From assembly GCA_032871835.1 (NCBI GenBank), contig CM065297.1, positions 1,242,501-1,306,500 of the forward strand: 64,000 nt of DNA, read 5' to 3'. The notes below the pieces were generated by a model. The model did no database searches, had not been told where the DNA came from, and worked only from the letters and a program-made list of their open reading frames with translations. The position numbers were made by a program, and so were the translations under genes. Source of the DNA: Dipteronia dyeriana (lineage: Eukaryota > Streptophyta > Magnoliopsida > Sapindales > Sapindaceae). Of the stretch, positions 14,281 to 25,301 are shown one piece after another. Numbering within the stretch: position 1 is the stretch's first letter; each line of letters starts with the position of its first letter.

Positions 14281-17100
14281 TTTATATTATAAACTAGTCT
14301 ATATTTGGATATAACGTGAAAGGTTTGACTCATACTGATTTAGATTGACCTTTCAAATTCATTAATTATATTTATCTTATAATTTTTAGTGATCTTGATC
14401 TTGATAGAGGCTTAAAATTTTTATTTGAACATGTAAAAATAAATTAAAGTGCATAATAGTTTATAGAGTCCATTTTTGCCCACCCATTCAAGGGGGTGAG
14501 CATTACCCCTCTCATGTATGGATGACATGTGTCTATAAGAGGGTAAATTTATCTTAACACTATCATATTTTGGGACAAATTTACCTCTCCCTAAACACAT
14601 ATCATCCATACGGGAGGGGTGTTAGCAAAAGTAAACTCTAGTTTATACCTCTTAGACTATTTCCAATGTTATAACTGACCCAATTATTCTGGTCAGTCTC
14701 TAAATTACGGAGATCGAAGAGTATCAAAATGGAGATCAATTTTGTATCTTTATTATTGGAGATCCAAACAACTGATCTCTATTTTAGTATTCATTTTTTA
14801 TAATCACACTTTACCCTTAGTTACTCCTATATTTTTTTTTATATATTTTTTTAACTAAACTTAATTAATTTATTATAACTTTTTATTTATAAATATTACT
14901 ATAAAAATTATACCATCATAAATATTTTGTTGAGATCTTTTAACCGAGTATAATATTGACCATATTTTAATATTTTTAAAAAATTTCATATATTACAACT
15001 TTTATTAATCAATGAACTAATAACTTTTATTAATCAAGTCTCTCCCCCACCCCCACAAAATCCCGAATTATAAAATCTAAAATTTAGGTGTGAAAAATTA
15101 GATAAAAAAATATAAATGTTTTAAAAAAAATTATATCAAAACTATTACATGTAAAAATAGTTAATGTGACCAATTATAAAAAAGATTAGAACATTTTAGG
15201 TGTAATGAGTAAATTGGTATCTAAAAAAATTAAAAGAAAACAAGTTTATTAATGAAATTTTGAAATATTATTTTTAAATTAAAATAATAATATTTTATTT
15301 TTTAGAAATTGTAAACTAAAAAATAAATGGAGTAGTAAATTTATAAAGATGAAATATTATTAAAATATTCCATTTCAATCTCCAAAATAAATAAAAATTC
15401 GAAGAACGACCGGAGACAGCATATAAGGAGTATGATAATGACTTGAATATCACTGTATTTCACCACTAACCCACATTAGACTAGGGATGCCATGGTACGA
15501 ATTGAGGACATGTTTTCCATTACCATCCTCAATCCTAATTTGTACGAGAACTATCATCCTTGGTGAATACCCATCTAAAAATTAACGGTGCGGGTATGAA
15601 AATTTTCCATTAGGGGATCAGTTCTTTTCCCCATACAATCCTCATCCCAATAATGTATTATTTTTAATGATTTTTTAAATAGAGATCATATCAAAATTAT
15701 TAAATAATATGAAAATTATAATACAAAACCGGTAACAATTAACAAACTCTGAGGGCACGTTTACTAATCGGAAATGAGAAGAATTGGAAATAAGTTTCAC
15801 CTGAAAGGGAATTAGAATTAAGTTACTAAAATTCATTACTATGTTTACTAACTTTCTTAGAAATAGGAATGAAATCAAATTTATACAAAATTGATTATAA
15901 AAATACCATTGTGTACAATATATATATAAGTTGTATAACTGTAACTAATAAAAAAGTTAAGATTTAAAGGAAAAAAAAATCCAAAGCAAAAGCAACATGA
16001 ACTCAAGGTGATTCACAATTATTATTATTTTAGTTGTTGAACGATTTTTTTTTAATTAACAATTCAGACACATCAAATAAAAATCAACTGTGAAGTCGGT
16101 GTGTATCACAGATATTCAAATCAATACGTACTAATATAACTTCATTTGTACGTTGGTTGTGAATCATTAAATTTATATACATTGAATCATAATGTAAGTA
16201 ATTGTTAAAGTTTCTCAATAATCAGTGGTTCACTATAACACACTGATGTAAGTTATATCAATACACACCGATGTAAGTTATATCAATACACACCGATCAG
16301 AATAAGATCGTATATATATATAGTTATTTAAAAAAAATAAGTTGAGATATTTTAGTAAAAATATATGAATTCCCTTTTCTATTAAGAGAATGAACTTAAT
16401 TCTTAGGGTGATCAAGGGGAATCAAGTTTCCATTTATTTAGGATCTTAATTCTTAATATGTGTATAGGGTTTACGTAACTTAATTCCTAACAAATTAGTA
16501 AACACATGAATTCGAAAATCAGGAACTTTATTCCCTTTTCTAAACAAGATTCATATTTAGTACACATGTCGTAAATTAATTATAGCATAACACAACTCTT
16601 TCTCAATCCCATAACATCGCTCATTAACAAACTTTAAGAAAATAGGGAAAATTACACTAAAAGTTGCAGTTCTATATCTCTTGATAGTTGATATTTATTA
16701 ATATTGGATGGTGATCCTCAACATAAATATAAATATAAATATAAATATATAATACATAACTGCCATTTGATTTAATTACTTTATCTTAATTTAAATCAAA
16801 GTAATTAAATATAATAATTCATATTCAATATAAGTATAAAATATATGAATATATATTCATGTGAAATTATATATATATATATAGATAGATAGTTTCTCTC
16901 CTAAAAATTCTAAAATCATCTCGAAATAAAATTAGAATTGAAAAAATTACAATATAAATAGTAGACACTAAACCAACCTTTACTGGGACGGATCTCCACG
17001 AATCCTCAGAATCAATACGTAATTTTAACATCTCCCCACTAAAAGGTGTTACGGTATACACTATTGACTATACCATAAAATAGACATTAAAGGCTAAACT
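14281..17100. other. AT-rich intergenic DNA
   Basis: These 2.8 kb are strongly AT-rich and contain no coding region that I can support. They include a fold-back MITE at 16095-16298 and short microsatellites such as AAATAT runs near 16725 and TA/GATA repeats near 16870. Confidence 0.6.
16095..16298. repeat. Fold-back MITE, copy 1
   Basis: The left arm has GTCGGTGTGTAT and ATACGTACTAATATAAC followed by GTTGGTTGTGAATCATT. The right arm read in reverse has ATCGGTGTGTAT and TGATATAACTTACATCAGTG followed by GTGAACCACTGATT. At the right end a 25-base unit, ACACCGATGTAAGTTATATCA plus TACA, is duplicated head to tail. The same arm motifs recur at about 45120, 46608, 60980 and 61584. Confidence 0.6.
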
Positions 17101-18177
17101 CTCGTATGGGTTTTATTTGTTTTTATTTGATAGATAAAAAAGGAAGAAAAACACAAGAGGGTGCAAAGTACTTGTCTCCAATAATTGCAGACTTTATTGA
17201 GTTCCGTGTCATTACTGTCTCTGTCTCATCACACATTCACACCACGCTCTCTCCAACTCACTCAATTTTTTCATTTTTGCGTTTACATCTTCCGGGTTTT
17301 TATGGGTCAAATATCCGATCAGTCCTGTAAATGGATTTATATCGAATCAGGTAGAATATTTTTAATATGTCTAATTCCGTTTATAATGGTTAGAACCTAT
17401 AATATTGTTTAAAGATGAGAGTACCGAACCATCTACACTGATACATAATTGGTTCGATTTTTTCATTTATAAGGGGCTGCCACCTCCCATGTTATGTATC
17501 TATGTAATAGGTATACCAATTACCAAGCTACTTTTTGGTTTCGTTTCTTTTTTTTTTCTTATTATTATTATTATTTATTAAAAAAAAAAAGAAAAAGGAA
17601 TTTACTGGTGTCTGCTGATCTGATGACGTTGTAACAGTAATATAAATATGAGTTAAGATAGAAGTGATATGGATTATGGAGCCGTTGAAGAAAAGAAAAG
17701 AAAAGAAAAGTATAAAACTTTGTACATAGTAGTACATACAAGATACAATTATATACGTTAAAGCAGTCAAACAAACAAAGGAAGCGTTTTTTAACATGGA
17801 AACTTTGAATTGAATTATTATTATTATTCTTATCTGACTGTCTCTCTCTTTTTTAATCTTTTCGAGTATGGCGTGAGAGCACTGAGAGGGTCTGCTGTGC
17901 AAGTCAGGCTCTGTTTTCCTTTTTTATTCCTTCTTTATCGGAGATTGAGTTTTTACTCATAAGAAAAAGAAAAGAAAGATAAAGTGAAAGGAAAAGGTTC
18001 GATAGAGAGAGGTGAGCTGGATTGGTGGTGTGGTGGCGGTGGTGGGTTTTGTTTGTTTGTTTGTTTGACGACTCTGTTTTGTGAAAAAGATGCAGACAAG
18101 GTGGTTTAAGTGAGTAAATTCGAGGAGGGTTCTGGAGTTCTTCACCTAAATCAACCCAGAGAGACGGACAGACAGAG
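17101..18177 (+). promoter_or_regulatory. 5' flank and leader of the NPH3-family gene
   Basis: No coding region is visible here. The segment carries low-complexity tracts expected of a plant 5' flank: an AAAAG repeat near 17691-17711, pyrimidine tracts and four or more TTTG repeats at about 18046-18066. A short upstream ORF, MQTRWFK followed by TGA, lies at 18090-18113, about 65 bases before the chosen start codon. Confidence 0.5.
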
Positions 18178-20647
18178 ATGGTGTCCTTCGACTCTCCTTT
18201 CTCTTCCACTACTCGCTCCCCTGTTCCCAAGTTCTCCAACTCCTTCACTACCCGGTACTATACTCTGTTCTCTCTCTCGCTCTCTCTGTTTTTCTTCTTC
18301 TTTTAAAAAATGGAGATATCTTGTCTTGTCTTGTTTGTATTATTATTATTATTTTTTTAATGTTTTTTTTCTTGTCCTGTTTTACCTAAACGTGGGGTTC
18401 TCTGCTTCAAATTCCATTCTTGAACCATTTTTAACTTATTCTTATTTGTTTATATTTAATTATTTGTTTGTTTGCTTTAAAACTGTATCTCTACCAGCTT
18501 CTATTTCAATAAGAATCCACTGAGTCAGGTTCTAGCTGGTCTGGTCTCACTTTGATTATTGAAATCTGATAATGTCATCAGTTTACTCAAATGAAGAAAA
18601 CTAGAAGGTCTCACTCAGGATCTGAAATCAATTCTATATATGTTTGTTTTCTGAGAATGTGTATAATTAATAAATCATCATTCTGGTTCTGTAAATGCAG
18701 TATCTTTTCAGATGTTGCAGGAGACATTACAATTGTTGTTGATGGAGAATCCTTTCTTCTTCACAAGGTAACATCTTTGTCATTTTACTTGTTGTTTATT
18801 TGCCTTGGAAAAACTAGCAATGGTCTTGATGTTTTTTGTTCGTTTTGGTTCGGTTTATCTAGTTTCCTCTGGTGTCTCGAAGTGGGAAGATTAGGAAAAT
18901 GGTTGCAGAAGCAAGGGACTCCAACAATTCCAAATTGGAGCTTCTCAACTTACCGGGAGGACCTCCCGCGTTTGAGCTTGCAATGAAGTTCTGTTATGGC
19001 ATGAACTTTGAGATCACAACAGTCAATGTAGCTCATCTACGCTGCGCTGCAGAGTACTTGGAGATGACTGAGGATTACCGCGAAGAGAACCTAATTGCGC
19101 GCACCGAGACTTATCTGAACGAGGTTGTATTGCAGAGCCTCGATAAGTCTGTGGAAGTCCTCTCTACTTGCGAGATGCTGCCTCCTCCCATTGCAGAGGA
19201 GGCGGGGATCGTTAGTAGATGCGTGGAGGCGATTGCTATGAATGCTTGCAAGGAGCAGCTTGTGTCTGGTTTGTCGCGGTTGGATTGTGATGGTGATGAG
19301 TCTACTGAGCTTAAGAGTGGTTGTCTTGAGTGGTGGATTGAGGATTTGTCGGTACTAGGAATCGAGTTTTATCAGAGAGTTGTGTGTGCAATGGCAAGAT
19401 CAGGTGTTCGTCCTGATAGCGTTACTGCATCTTTGATGCATTATGCTCAGGCATCGTTAAAGGGTATCGGAAAATGTCAAATTTGGAATCCGGCAAGAAT
19501 GAAATCGAGCCCTACCCTGGCTGAAAATGACCAGAGGACTATTGTGGAAACACTTGTGAGTCTTCTACCAACCGAGAAAACCTCTTCGATTCCACTGAAT
19601 TTCCTGTTTGGGATGTTGAGGATGGCAATCATGGTTGATGCTACTATTGCTTGCAAGCTTGAAATCGAAAGGAGGATTGCTTTTCGGTTGGAGATGGCTT
19701 CTCTTGATGATCTGCTTATACCGTCCATCCAGACTGGGGATTCATTGTTCGATGTTGATACTATCCATCGTATATTGGTAAATTTCCTACAGCGGCTTGA
19801 AGATGAAGACTATGAAGACTGTGGATATGAATCCGAAGGCCTTGGTTCTCCTGGCCATGGTTCTTTGTTGAAAGTTGGGCGGCTTATTGATTCGTATTTA
19901 GCAGAAATTGCTCCTGATCCTTATCTAAGTCTGCAGAAATTCATTGCTATGATTGAAATATTGCCTGATTACTCTCGTGTTATCGATGATGGTCTTTATC
20001 GAGCCATTGATATATATATGAAGGTAAGATTTTCGTTTTCGTTGATCTTAAAACCATCTGTTGCTTGTTTTTTCCCATTTGAAGTCTAAGTGTGACCAAT
20101 GTTTGTTCATATTCTTGCTCAGGCTCATCCGATGCTAACCGAACATGAATGTAAGAAACTCTGCAAGTTCATAGACTGTCAAAAACTCTCACAGGATGCC
20201 TGCAATCACGCCGCACAAAATGAGAGACTCCCAGTACAGATGTCAGTAAGAGTACTCTACTGTGAGCAACTGCGCTTGAAGAATGCCTTATCGGGAAGTT
20301 CTGGAGACGGATTACTCTCGCAGAGAATCAGCAGTGGTGTCCCCAGTGCAGCCATGTCCCCTCGAGACAACTATGCTTCTCTGAGGAGGGAAAATCGAGA
20401 ATTAAAGCTCGAGATCTCGAGGATGAGAGTGAGGCTGAGTGAGTTGGAAAAAGAGCAGACGTTCATGAAACAAGGCATGATGGATAAGTCGGGGAATGGG
20501 AAAACTTTCTTTACCTCGCTCTCTAAAGGGATTGGAAGGATTGCAATTTTCAGTGGTCAGACGGGAGGAAAACGCCAGAAATCTAATCGAAAATCTAGAG
20601 GATCAGAAGGAAAAACCGGCAGGAGCAGGAGGCATTCAGTTTCCTAG
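18178..20647 (+). CDS. BTB/POZ and NPH3 domain protein (At3g08570/At1g03010 type)
   Basis: Four exons join in frame: 18178-18254, 18701-18767, 18863-20023 and 20123-20647, giving 1830 bp and a 609-aa protein. Exon 1 encodes MVSFDSPFSSTTRSP and the BTB domain starts at IFSDVAGDITIVVDGESF, continuing with HKFPLVSRSGKIRKM and FELAMKFCYGMNFEI. The central NPH3 domain is complete, from WWIEDLSVLGIEFYQRVV to the family signature DGLYRAIDIYMKAHP (about residues 423-437). A C-terminal coiled coil, SLRRENRELKLEISRMRVRL, starts near residue 521. The protein ends SRRHSVS. Family members are plasma-membrane scaffolds and CUL3 E3-ligase adaptors; NPH3 and RPT2 act in phototropin signalling. The sequence is closest, from memory, to At3g08570 and At1g03010, whose functions are less known. 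The start was chosen because it is the first ATG in frame with the splice joined to IFSD. Confidence 0.95.
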
Positions 20648-20982
20648 CCTAGTTTTTGAACACTATAGTTTGTAATGCAAGTAAACGTAATGGTAAAGTG
20701 TATATGAGTTCAGGATTCATTGAGTTTTGCAGGAAATATATGGAATACTTTATCTGCTCTGAAGATTGTTCAATAATCACAATTGAATGATTAAATTTTA
20801 TTTTATTGATTCCAAATTATTATTGGAGACAAAATAACAGAATTGTGACCCTACTCAGAATTACACAAACTGATAAAAGAAAACGAATGAAGAAGTTCCA
20901 ATATAATATGCTTAATCAAGAAAGAAGATTGCATCTGCTGCCCAAACGTTCACATGAAGAAATAATGAATCGAAGAGGCTGG

Positions 20983-22241
20983 TCAGGCACCCGGATTTCC
21001 GAGAAGACGCCTCCTGATCTGCAAAATAGAAGAGTACAAGGTATGAATCATTCATGACTATATTGAAGAAGGATCATTATCCGGTAAGCTTGGTCCTGAA
21101 ATTTTCTAAAGTTATATAACATTGTGGAACCGATTCTATAGAACTGAGGACTGACCTGACCAGAGAATTATTATATTGAAGATCAATTCATACCTCTGGC
21201 AACTTTTGCCTGAAAACCACATCCAATCTTGCATCTAAAGTATTTTCACAAACTATCTTCCCATCTTGCGAAGCCAAAACCACTCCACCGGAGCTTTTAA
21301 AGTGTTAAAACAAAACAGGATTACAAGTAATTAGCTCATAGATAAGCAAAATGAACCGTAATCAGAATTACAGGATCCTCCGCTGATCTTAGCTTTGAAT
21401 TAACAAGTTAGAGAAAAAGTAGTAGTACCAATAAGGTTCATGAGAATCGGCCTTGGAGGGAGGTGGTGGGAGGAATACTTTGTCATCAATGGTGAGCTTA
21501 GGTGGTTGTACTTTGGCTTTCTCTGCATATTCTCGTTTTGCATCTTCCACAGTAGACTCAACAACCTTCTTGTCAACCTCTCTGCACCGCAGCAACACAG
21601 CCGGCTCCTTGAGCCTCAGTAAACTCTACAAATCATTCACAACACACCGTAAAAATGTACATTATATATTAAAGTGAAGATGGCTCAGGAAAATTTCAAT
21701 GAATAGAGAGATTACCTGAACGATCAAGCCTTTGAGAAGGATTTTATATCCTTTTTTGTCGTTAGAAACGCGAAGCAGTTCTTTGCTGGCAGAATCTTTC
21801 ATATCATTCACCACATCATCCTGTCCCTGAAGAACTTTTATACGAGACGCATTCAATTGTGTTGAGTATTCACTGCATCATTCATTCGAAAAATTTCTTT
21901 AACTCATGAGTCATGAGACCTCTCTAAAAGAAATTCATTTAAAGAAAAGAAAAACTCACATTTTCTTGCGAACTTCGACTTGCTTTCCCTTGCGCTCGTA
22001 ATCTTGTCTGTTCTTCTTCTTTTCAACCTCAAGCAGTTGCAATTTCTCAATGTTGAATTCCTGAGAAAATTAAATATTTTTATTTGCATGGAAAATTTAA
22101 CTAGTCATGTAGAACTGATGGTACAAAGAAATTAAAGACCTCCTCGGCGGCGATGGAGATTTCATTGGCTTTCTCCTCCGCTTCAAGGCGGATGAACCTG
22201 ACCATCTGCTGAATCTGCTTCGACACATCTCCGTCATTCAT
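20983..22241 (-). CDS. VHA-E: V-type proton ATPase subunit E
   Basis: Six minus-strand exons join in frame: 22241-22140, 22060-21960, 21872-21716, 21625-21429, 21293-21194 and 21018-20983, totalling 693 bp for 230 aa, the usual length. The protein begins MNDGDVSKQIQQMVRFI and contains EEKANEISIAAEEEFN, RQDYERKGKQVEVRKK, YSTQLNASRIKVLQGQDDVV, VEDAKREYAEKAKV and GGVVLASQDGKIVCENTLDA, all characteristic of subunit E. This subunit forms the peripheral stalk with subunit G and links V1 to Vo in the pump that acidifies vacuole and Golgi compartments. The last exon encodes IRRRLLGNPGA, unlike the usual RKxLFGQVAA ending. The gene converges with the NPH3 gene; stop codons are about 335 bp apart. Only 248 bp separate its start codon from the Mutator-like inverted repeat at 22490. 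Confidence 0.96.
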
Positions 22242-22489
22242 TTTTTATTTATTAATCAATTTCAATCAATATAATGAAATGATCAGAAAGAAAAAAAAAT
22301 GGATGTTGTTGTTAGTGTATTGTATGTGTACGTCTAATAAGTGTTTTATTGGTTTTGTTTTTCTTTTAACAAACATCCATTTTGTCTGCTTCTTGATGCG
22401 AAATTTCTTCCGAACTTACTTCTACCAATTTCAACCATCAAATTGTCACACCTGTTTTATTGTATTTTTTGGCTCCAAACATCTTTTTA

Positions 22490-22565
22490 GGGAGAAATAC
22501 ATTTTAGGCCCCCTAGTTTGACCTATTACACGAACCGGACCCTTTAGTTTCAGTATTGTCTCTTT
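22490..22565 (+). repeat. Left terminal inverted repeat of the Mutator-like element
   Basis: This repeat pairs with 40403-40330 in inverted orientation. The shared blocks include CATTTTAG, TTGACCT, TTACA and TAGTTTCAGTATTGT. It ends about 250 bp from the VHA-E start codon. Confidence 0.7.
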
Positions 22566-22890
22566 TGGTCATTCTGTGACGTTTTCCATTGATAAAGTGG
22601 TTTCTGATAAGGACAGAGGGTCAAATGACCCTGGTGCCCTTGAAACTAGTTACTGTTGCACAAGCAACGACTCTTTCACACTTCAAAGCCTAATAAAAGG
22701 CATGTAACACCTGTTTGTGCTCATTGCAGGCATACACATATATTTCTTCTACAAATCTCTCATTTCATTATTTTCCAACCATACAACCCACTAAAAATAA
22801 AACATCCATACAAAAGCACTACAACAATCCATATCAAGCAAACCACTACAAAAATCTTGTAAACACAACCAATATTAAACACACTGATAT

Positions 22891-23334
22891 ATGGAGGCTT
22901 CATCAATCTCAACATCAAAAAGTATTAATAGCGAGATAATAAAGTTCGAGAATCGAAAATGTGCATGTGGGAATAAAGCAGCCGAAAAGATATCTAAATT
23001 TCTAAACAACCCAAAGAAATTGTATTTTTTCTGTAAGAGAGGAAAATGCAATTTCTATAGGTTTTGGGAACGTGATAATAAATAATTCAACTTATCTGAA
23101 TACACCGAAAATATATCACAAAGGTATGGAGGTAGTCACAATTTTCTGCTCCAATAAGAATTGGAAGTTGTAAAGGCAAAGTTGCAAAAGTTGGAAATAT
23201 TATGGGAAACATACAATCATAACAGAATGCATAAATAGAGACTATACAAGGAGGATCAGGGCTGATGCGGGTTGTTAACATTATTTTGTTTGGTGTAACC
23301 ATGGTAGTGCTTGTGCTTTTCATGACAAGCAATC
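22891..23334 (+). pseudogene. GRF-type zinc-finger protein relic
   Basis: An ATG at 22891 opens a 64-codon frame with the GRF zinc-finger pattern C-A-C-G (KCACGNKAAEKISKF), then NNPKKLYFFC and CNFYRFWERDN, ending in TAA. Downstream, a different frame carries a short amphipathic stretch (ELEVVKAKLQKLEIL). A third frame carries a hydrophobic tail VVNIILFGVTMVVLVLF ending in TGA at about 23334. That order (GRF finger, coiled coil, C-terminal membrane segment) is seen in the small plant GRF proteins of the At4g04775 type. Frame changes and a stop between the parts make it a likely pseudogene, unless introns that I could not place bridge them. Its location just inside the Mutator-like inverted repeat suggests it was carried by that element. 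Confidence 0.6.
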
Positions 23335-24205
23335 ATTGATTGTAAACATTCAGCATAACATAATCAATAAAAGTACTTAGTGTTCATCATTCAATACATA
23401 TTAAGCATAACAACATTCAGAATCTAAGCAACATTCTGCATGGTCATTGTGCTAGCACATTCAAAAATATATTAAGTGTTTATACGTAAAAATGGTAAAC
23501 TATTATCGAACTGCCACGTAAGCCATTTGATCAGATGGTCAATGAAAGATATTGAAGACTGACTGAATTTGTATATTTCGGACTAACTCTCATGTCCAAA
23601 ACCACCAAATCTGGAAGATACAATTATAGGGAAATGGTCAGACTGAAAGATGTAGTAGGCAAAAAATCCCTATCTAGCATATGTGGTTGGATCCCATATT
23701 TATACAAGAGGAAACGTGTCAGAATGACTATAATTGAGTGTTTCGGCCTACATCAGAAAACTAGCTAGGCGGTCGAAAGGCTAGTTGATGCTTTGCTTTT
23801 GGGTTTGGTCATATGCCTGGTTGACACATGCCTTATTTCGAAGTTGTTGTACCGTTGTTTGGATAACAAGTAGGTTGAGTGTGTCAGGACCGAAAATGCG
23901 ACCTTCGAGGGCTGAAATCTAGTCCTGGTTTTATGTATGGCTCTACCCGAGACATTCTCTGATGAGACTAGTTTCATCCAGGGTGACCTCTTGGGCTACC
24001 CACACTTGGTTTTTTTAGCCCATTTTTAGAAGTTCACATTCAGCTGAAACTTCTTATCAAATTAGGTGGGCTTTCGTAGGCTTTCGCACCTGGGTAAATT
24101 CTTATTCTAAACCAGCCCAATGACGGTAGGCCCAAAATCTTGGATATAACTATGATAAAAAAAATTATCTTGGAAGACTTTATGTATGGGCCGAGATCAT
24201 TGTCT

Positions 24206-24255
<50 letters not shown>

Positions 24256-25301
24256 ATATATAGCTTTAGACAACCAGTTTTTAGCCTTTCGATAATTTGA
24301 AAATCCGCTTCTTGCTGAGCAGCTACTTTGTGGTCTGAAACTTTTCTGGTTGGGAACATCTGCGTTCGTCTGAGTCTTTGATGTGATTTGGTCTATCAAT
24401 AGTTTCAATTTTTTTAATTTGTTTTCCTGTCTGACATATTACTTGGCCGAGATGGACACCTTTATGGTAAATCAGAACCTTCTCCCATATTTGAAACTAT
24501 TGAAGCCCCTCTGTCTGGTAAATATGGAAGCCCTTCTGTCAGGCAAATATGTTTTTTGTTCAGGCAGACATTGTTTTGGCTGAATTAGGTTTTCTTGAGA
24601 ACATGTAAAATCTATATTATATATATAATAGAAAGAAGGAATATGAATCGATTTGCCTATGTCAGTAGTCATATTGTTGGTTGGTGTGCACGTTGTACTT
24701 ACATGTACTTTTGGATGTGTCAGTTTACACTGCCCATTGTCCATATGTTGGACAATCAATTTACCAACCCTTTGACTTCTCTAGGCTTCAAACACCTAGG
24801 TTATGATGATCATAAATTCCCATATATTTCTATGAGCACTAGATCTCTATATATATATATATATATTCATTCATTCATTCATTCGAACGAAGAGGAAAAG
24901 ATCTCTTACGTGGGATCAATAAGCTTGTTCGATTTTACTTGTTTACAACTTGCGGTAGGTCCTATTTTTAAATTGATTTTCTTTCTCCTGTTTAGATTCT
25001 CTTATAGTAAACAAAACTAAGATTTTTTAGGAAATTCTCACTGTGAGTGGATTTGGTTATGTGTTCTTAGCTATTTGGTGGTGATGCGTCCATAGCGGTT
25101 TGGCAGAGAAAATACAACTACTTTCCGGTGAGTTTTCTCTTTCATGGATCTCTCTTGCACTAAACTTCTTAGTCGGTTCTCGTTTCTTTTACTTTTGAGG
25201 GCGGTTGAGCTAAGGGGTGTCGATTTTTTTTTTACAAACCATCAGACCTCATTTTTTTCGAAAATCCTTTAGCATCGAGCTGAAATGCTAATCCGAGTGT
25301 C
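23335..25301. other. Repeat-derived DNA between the GRF relic and the antisense ORF
   Basis: No gene can be supported here. The stretch holds a CA microsatellite at 24207-24250, TA runs near 24850 and a TTCA repeat near 24866-24885. By position it should include the missing LTR side of the Tat-type gypsy element, but only one copy is present in the window, so its ends cannot be set. The frame at 24595-25020 has no family features. Confidence 0.45.
24207..24250. repeat. CA dinucleotide microsatellite
   Basis: An uninterrupted run of CA dinucleotides of about 44 bases, within the repeat-rich side of the gypsy element. Confidence 0.95.

Noticed and set aside
17528..18248. Minus-strand frames in the 5' region of the NPH3-family gene
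   Set aside because: They are low-complexity sequence opposite pyrimidine-rich leader and exon 1; no family features.
18591..18986. Plus-strand frame running through an NPH3-gene intron
   Set aside because: It reads across splice sites in a different frame from the BTB domain; the spliced model explains the region.
20806..21057. Plus-strand frame of 83 codons downstream of the NPH3 gene
   Set aside because: It overlaps the last exon and 3' UTR of VHA-E on the other strand and has no recognisable features.
22481..22489. Possible 9-bp target duplication of the Mutator-like element (ATCTTTTTA versus TTTAATATA)
   Set aside because: The two flanks do not match; any agreement is just T/A richness.
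24595..25020. Plus-strand frame of 141 codons
   Set aside because: The composition follows TA and TTCA microsatellites; it lies in retrotransposon-derived DNA and shows no domain.
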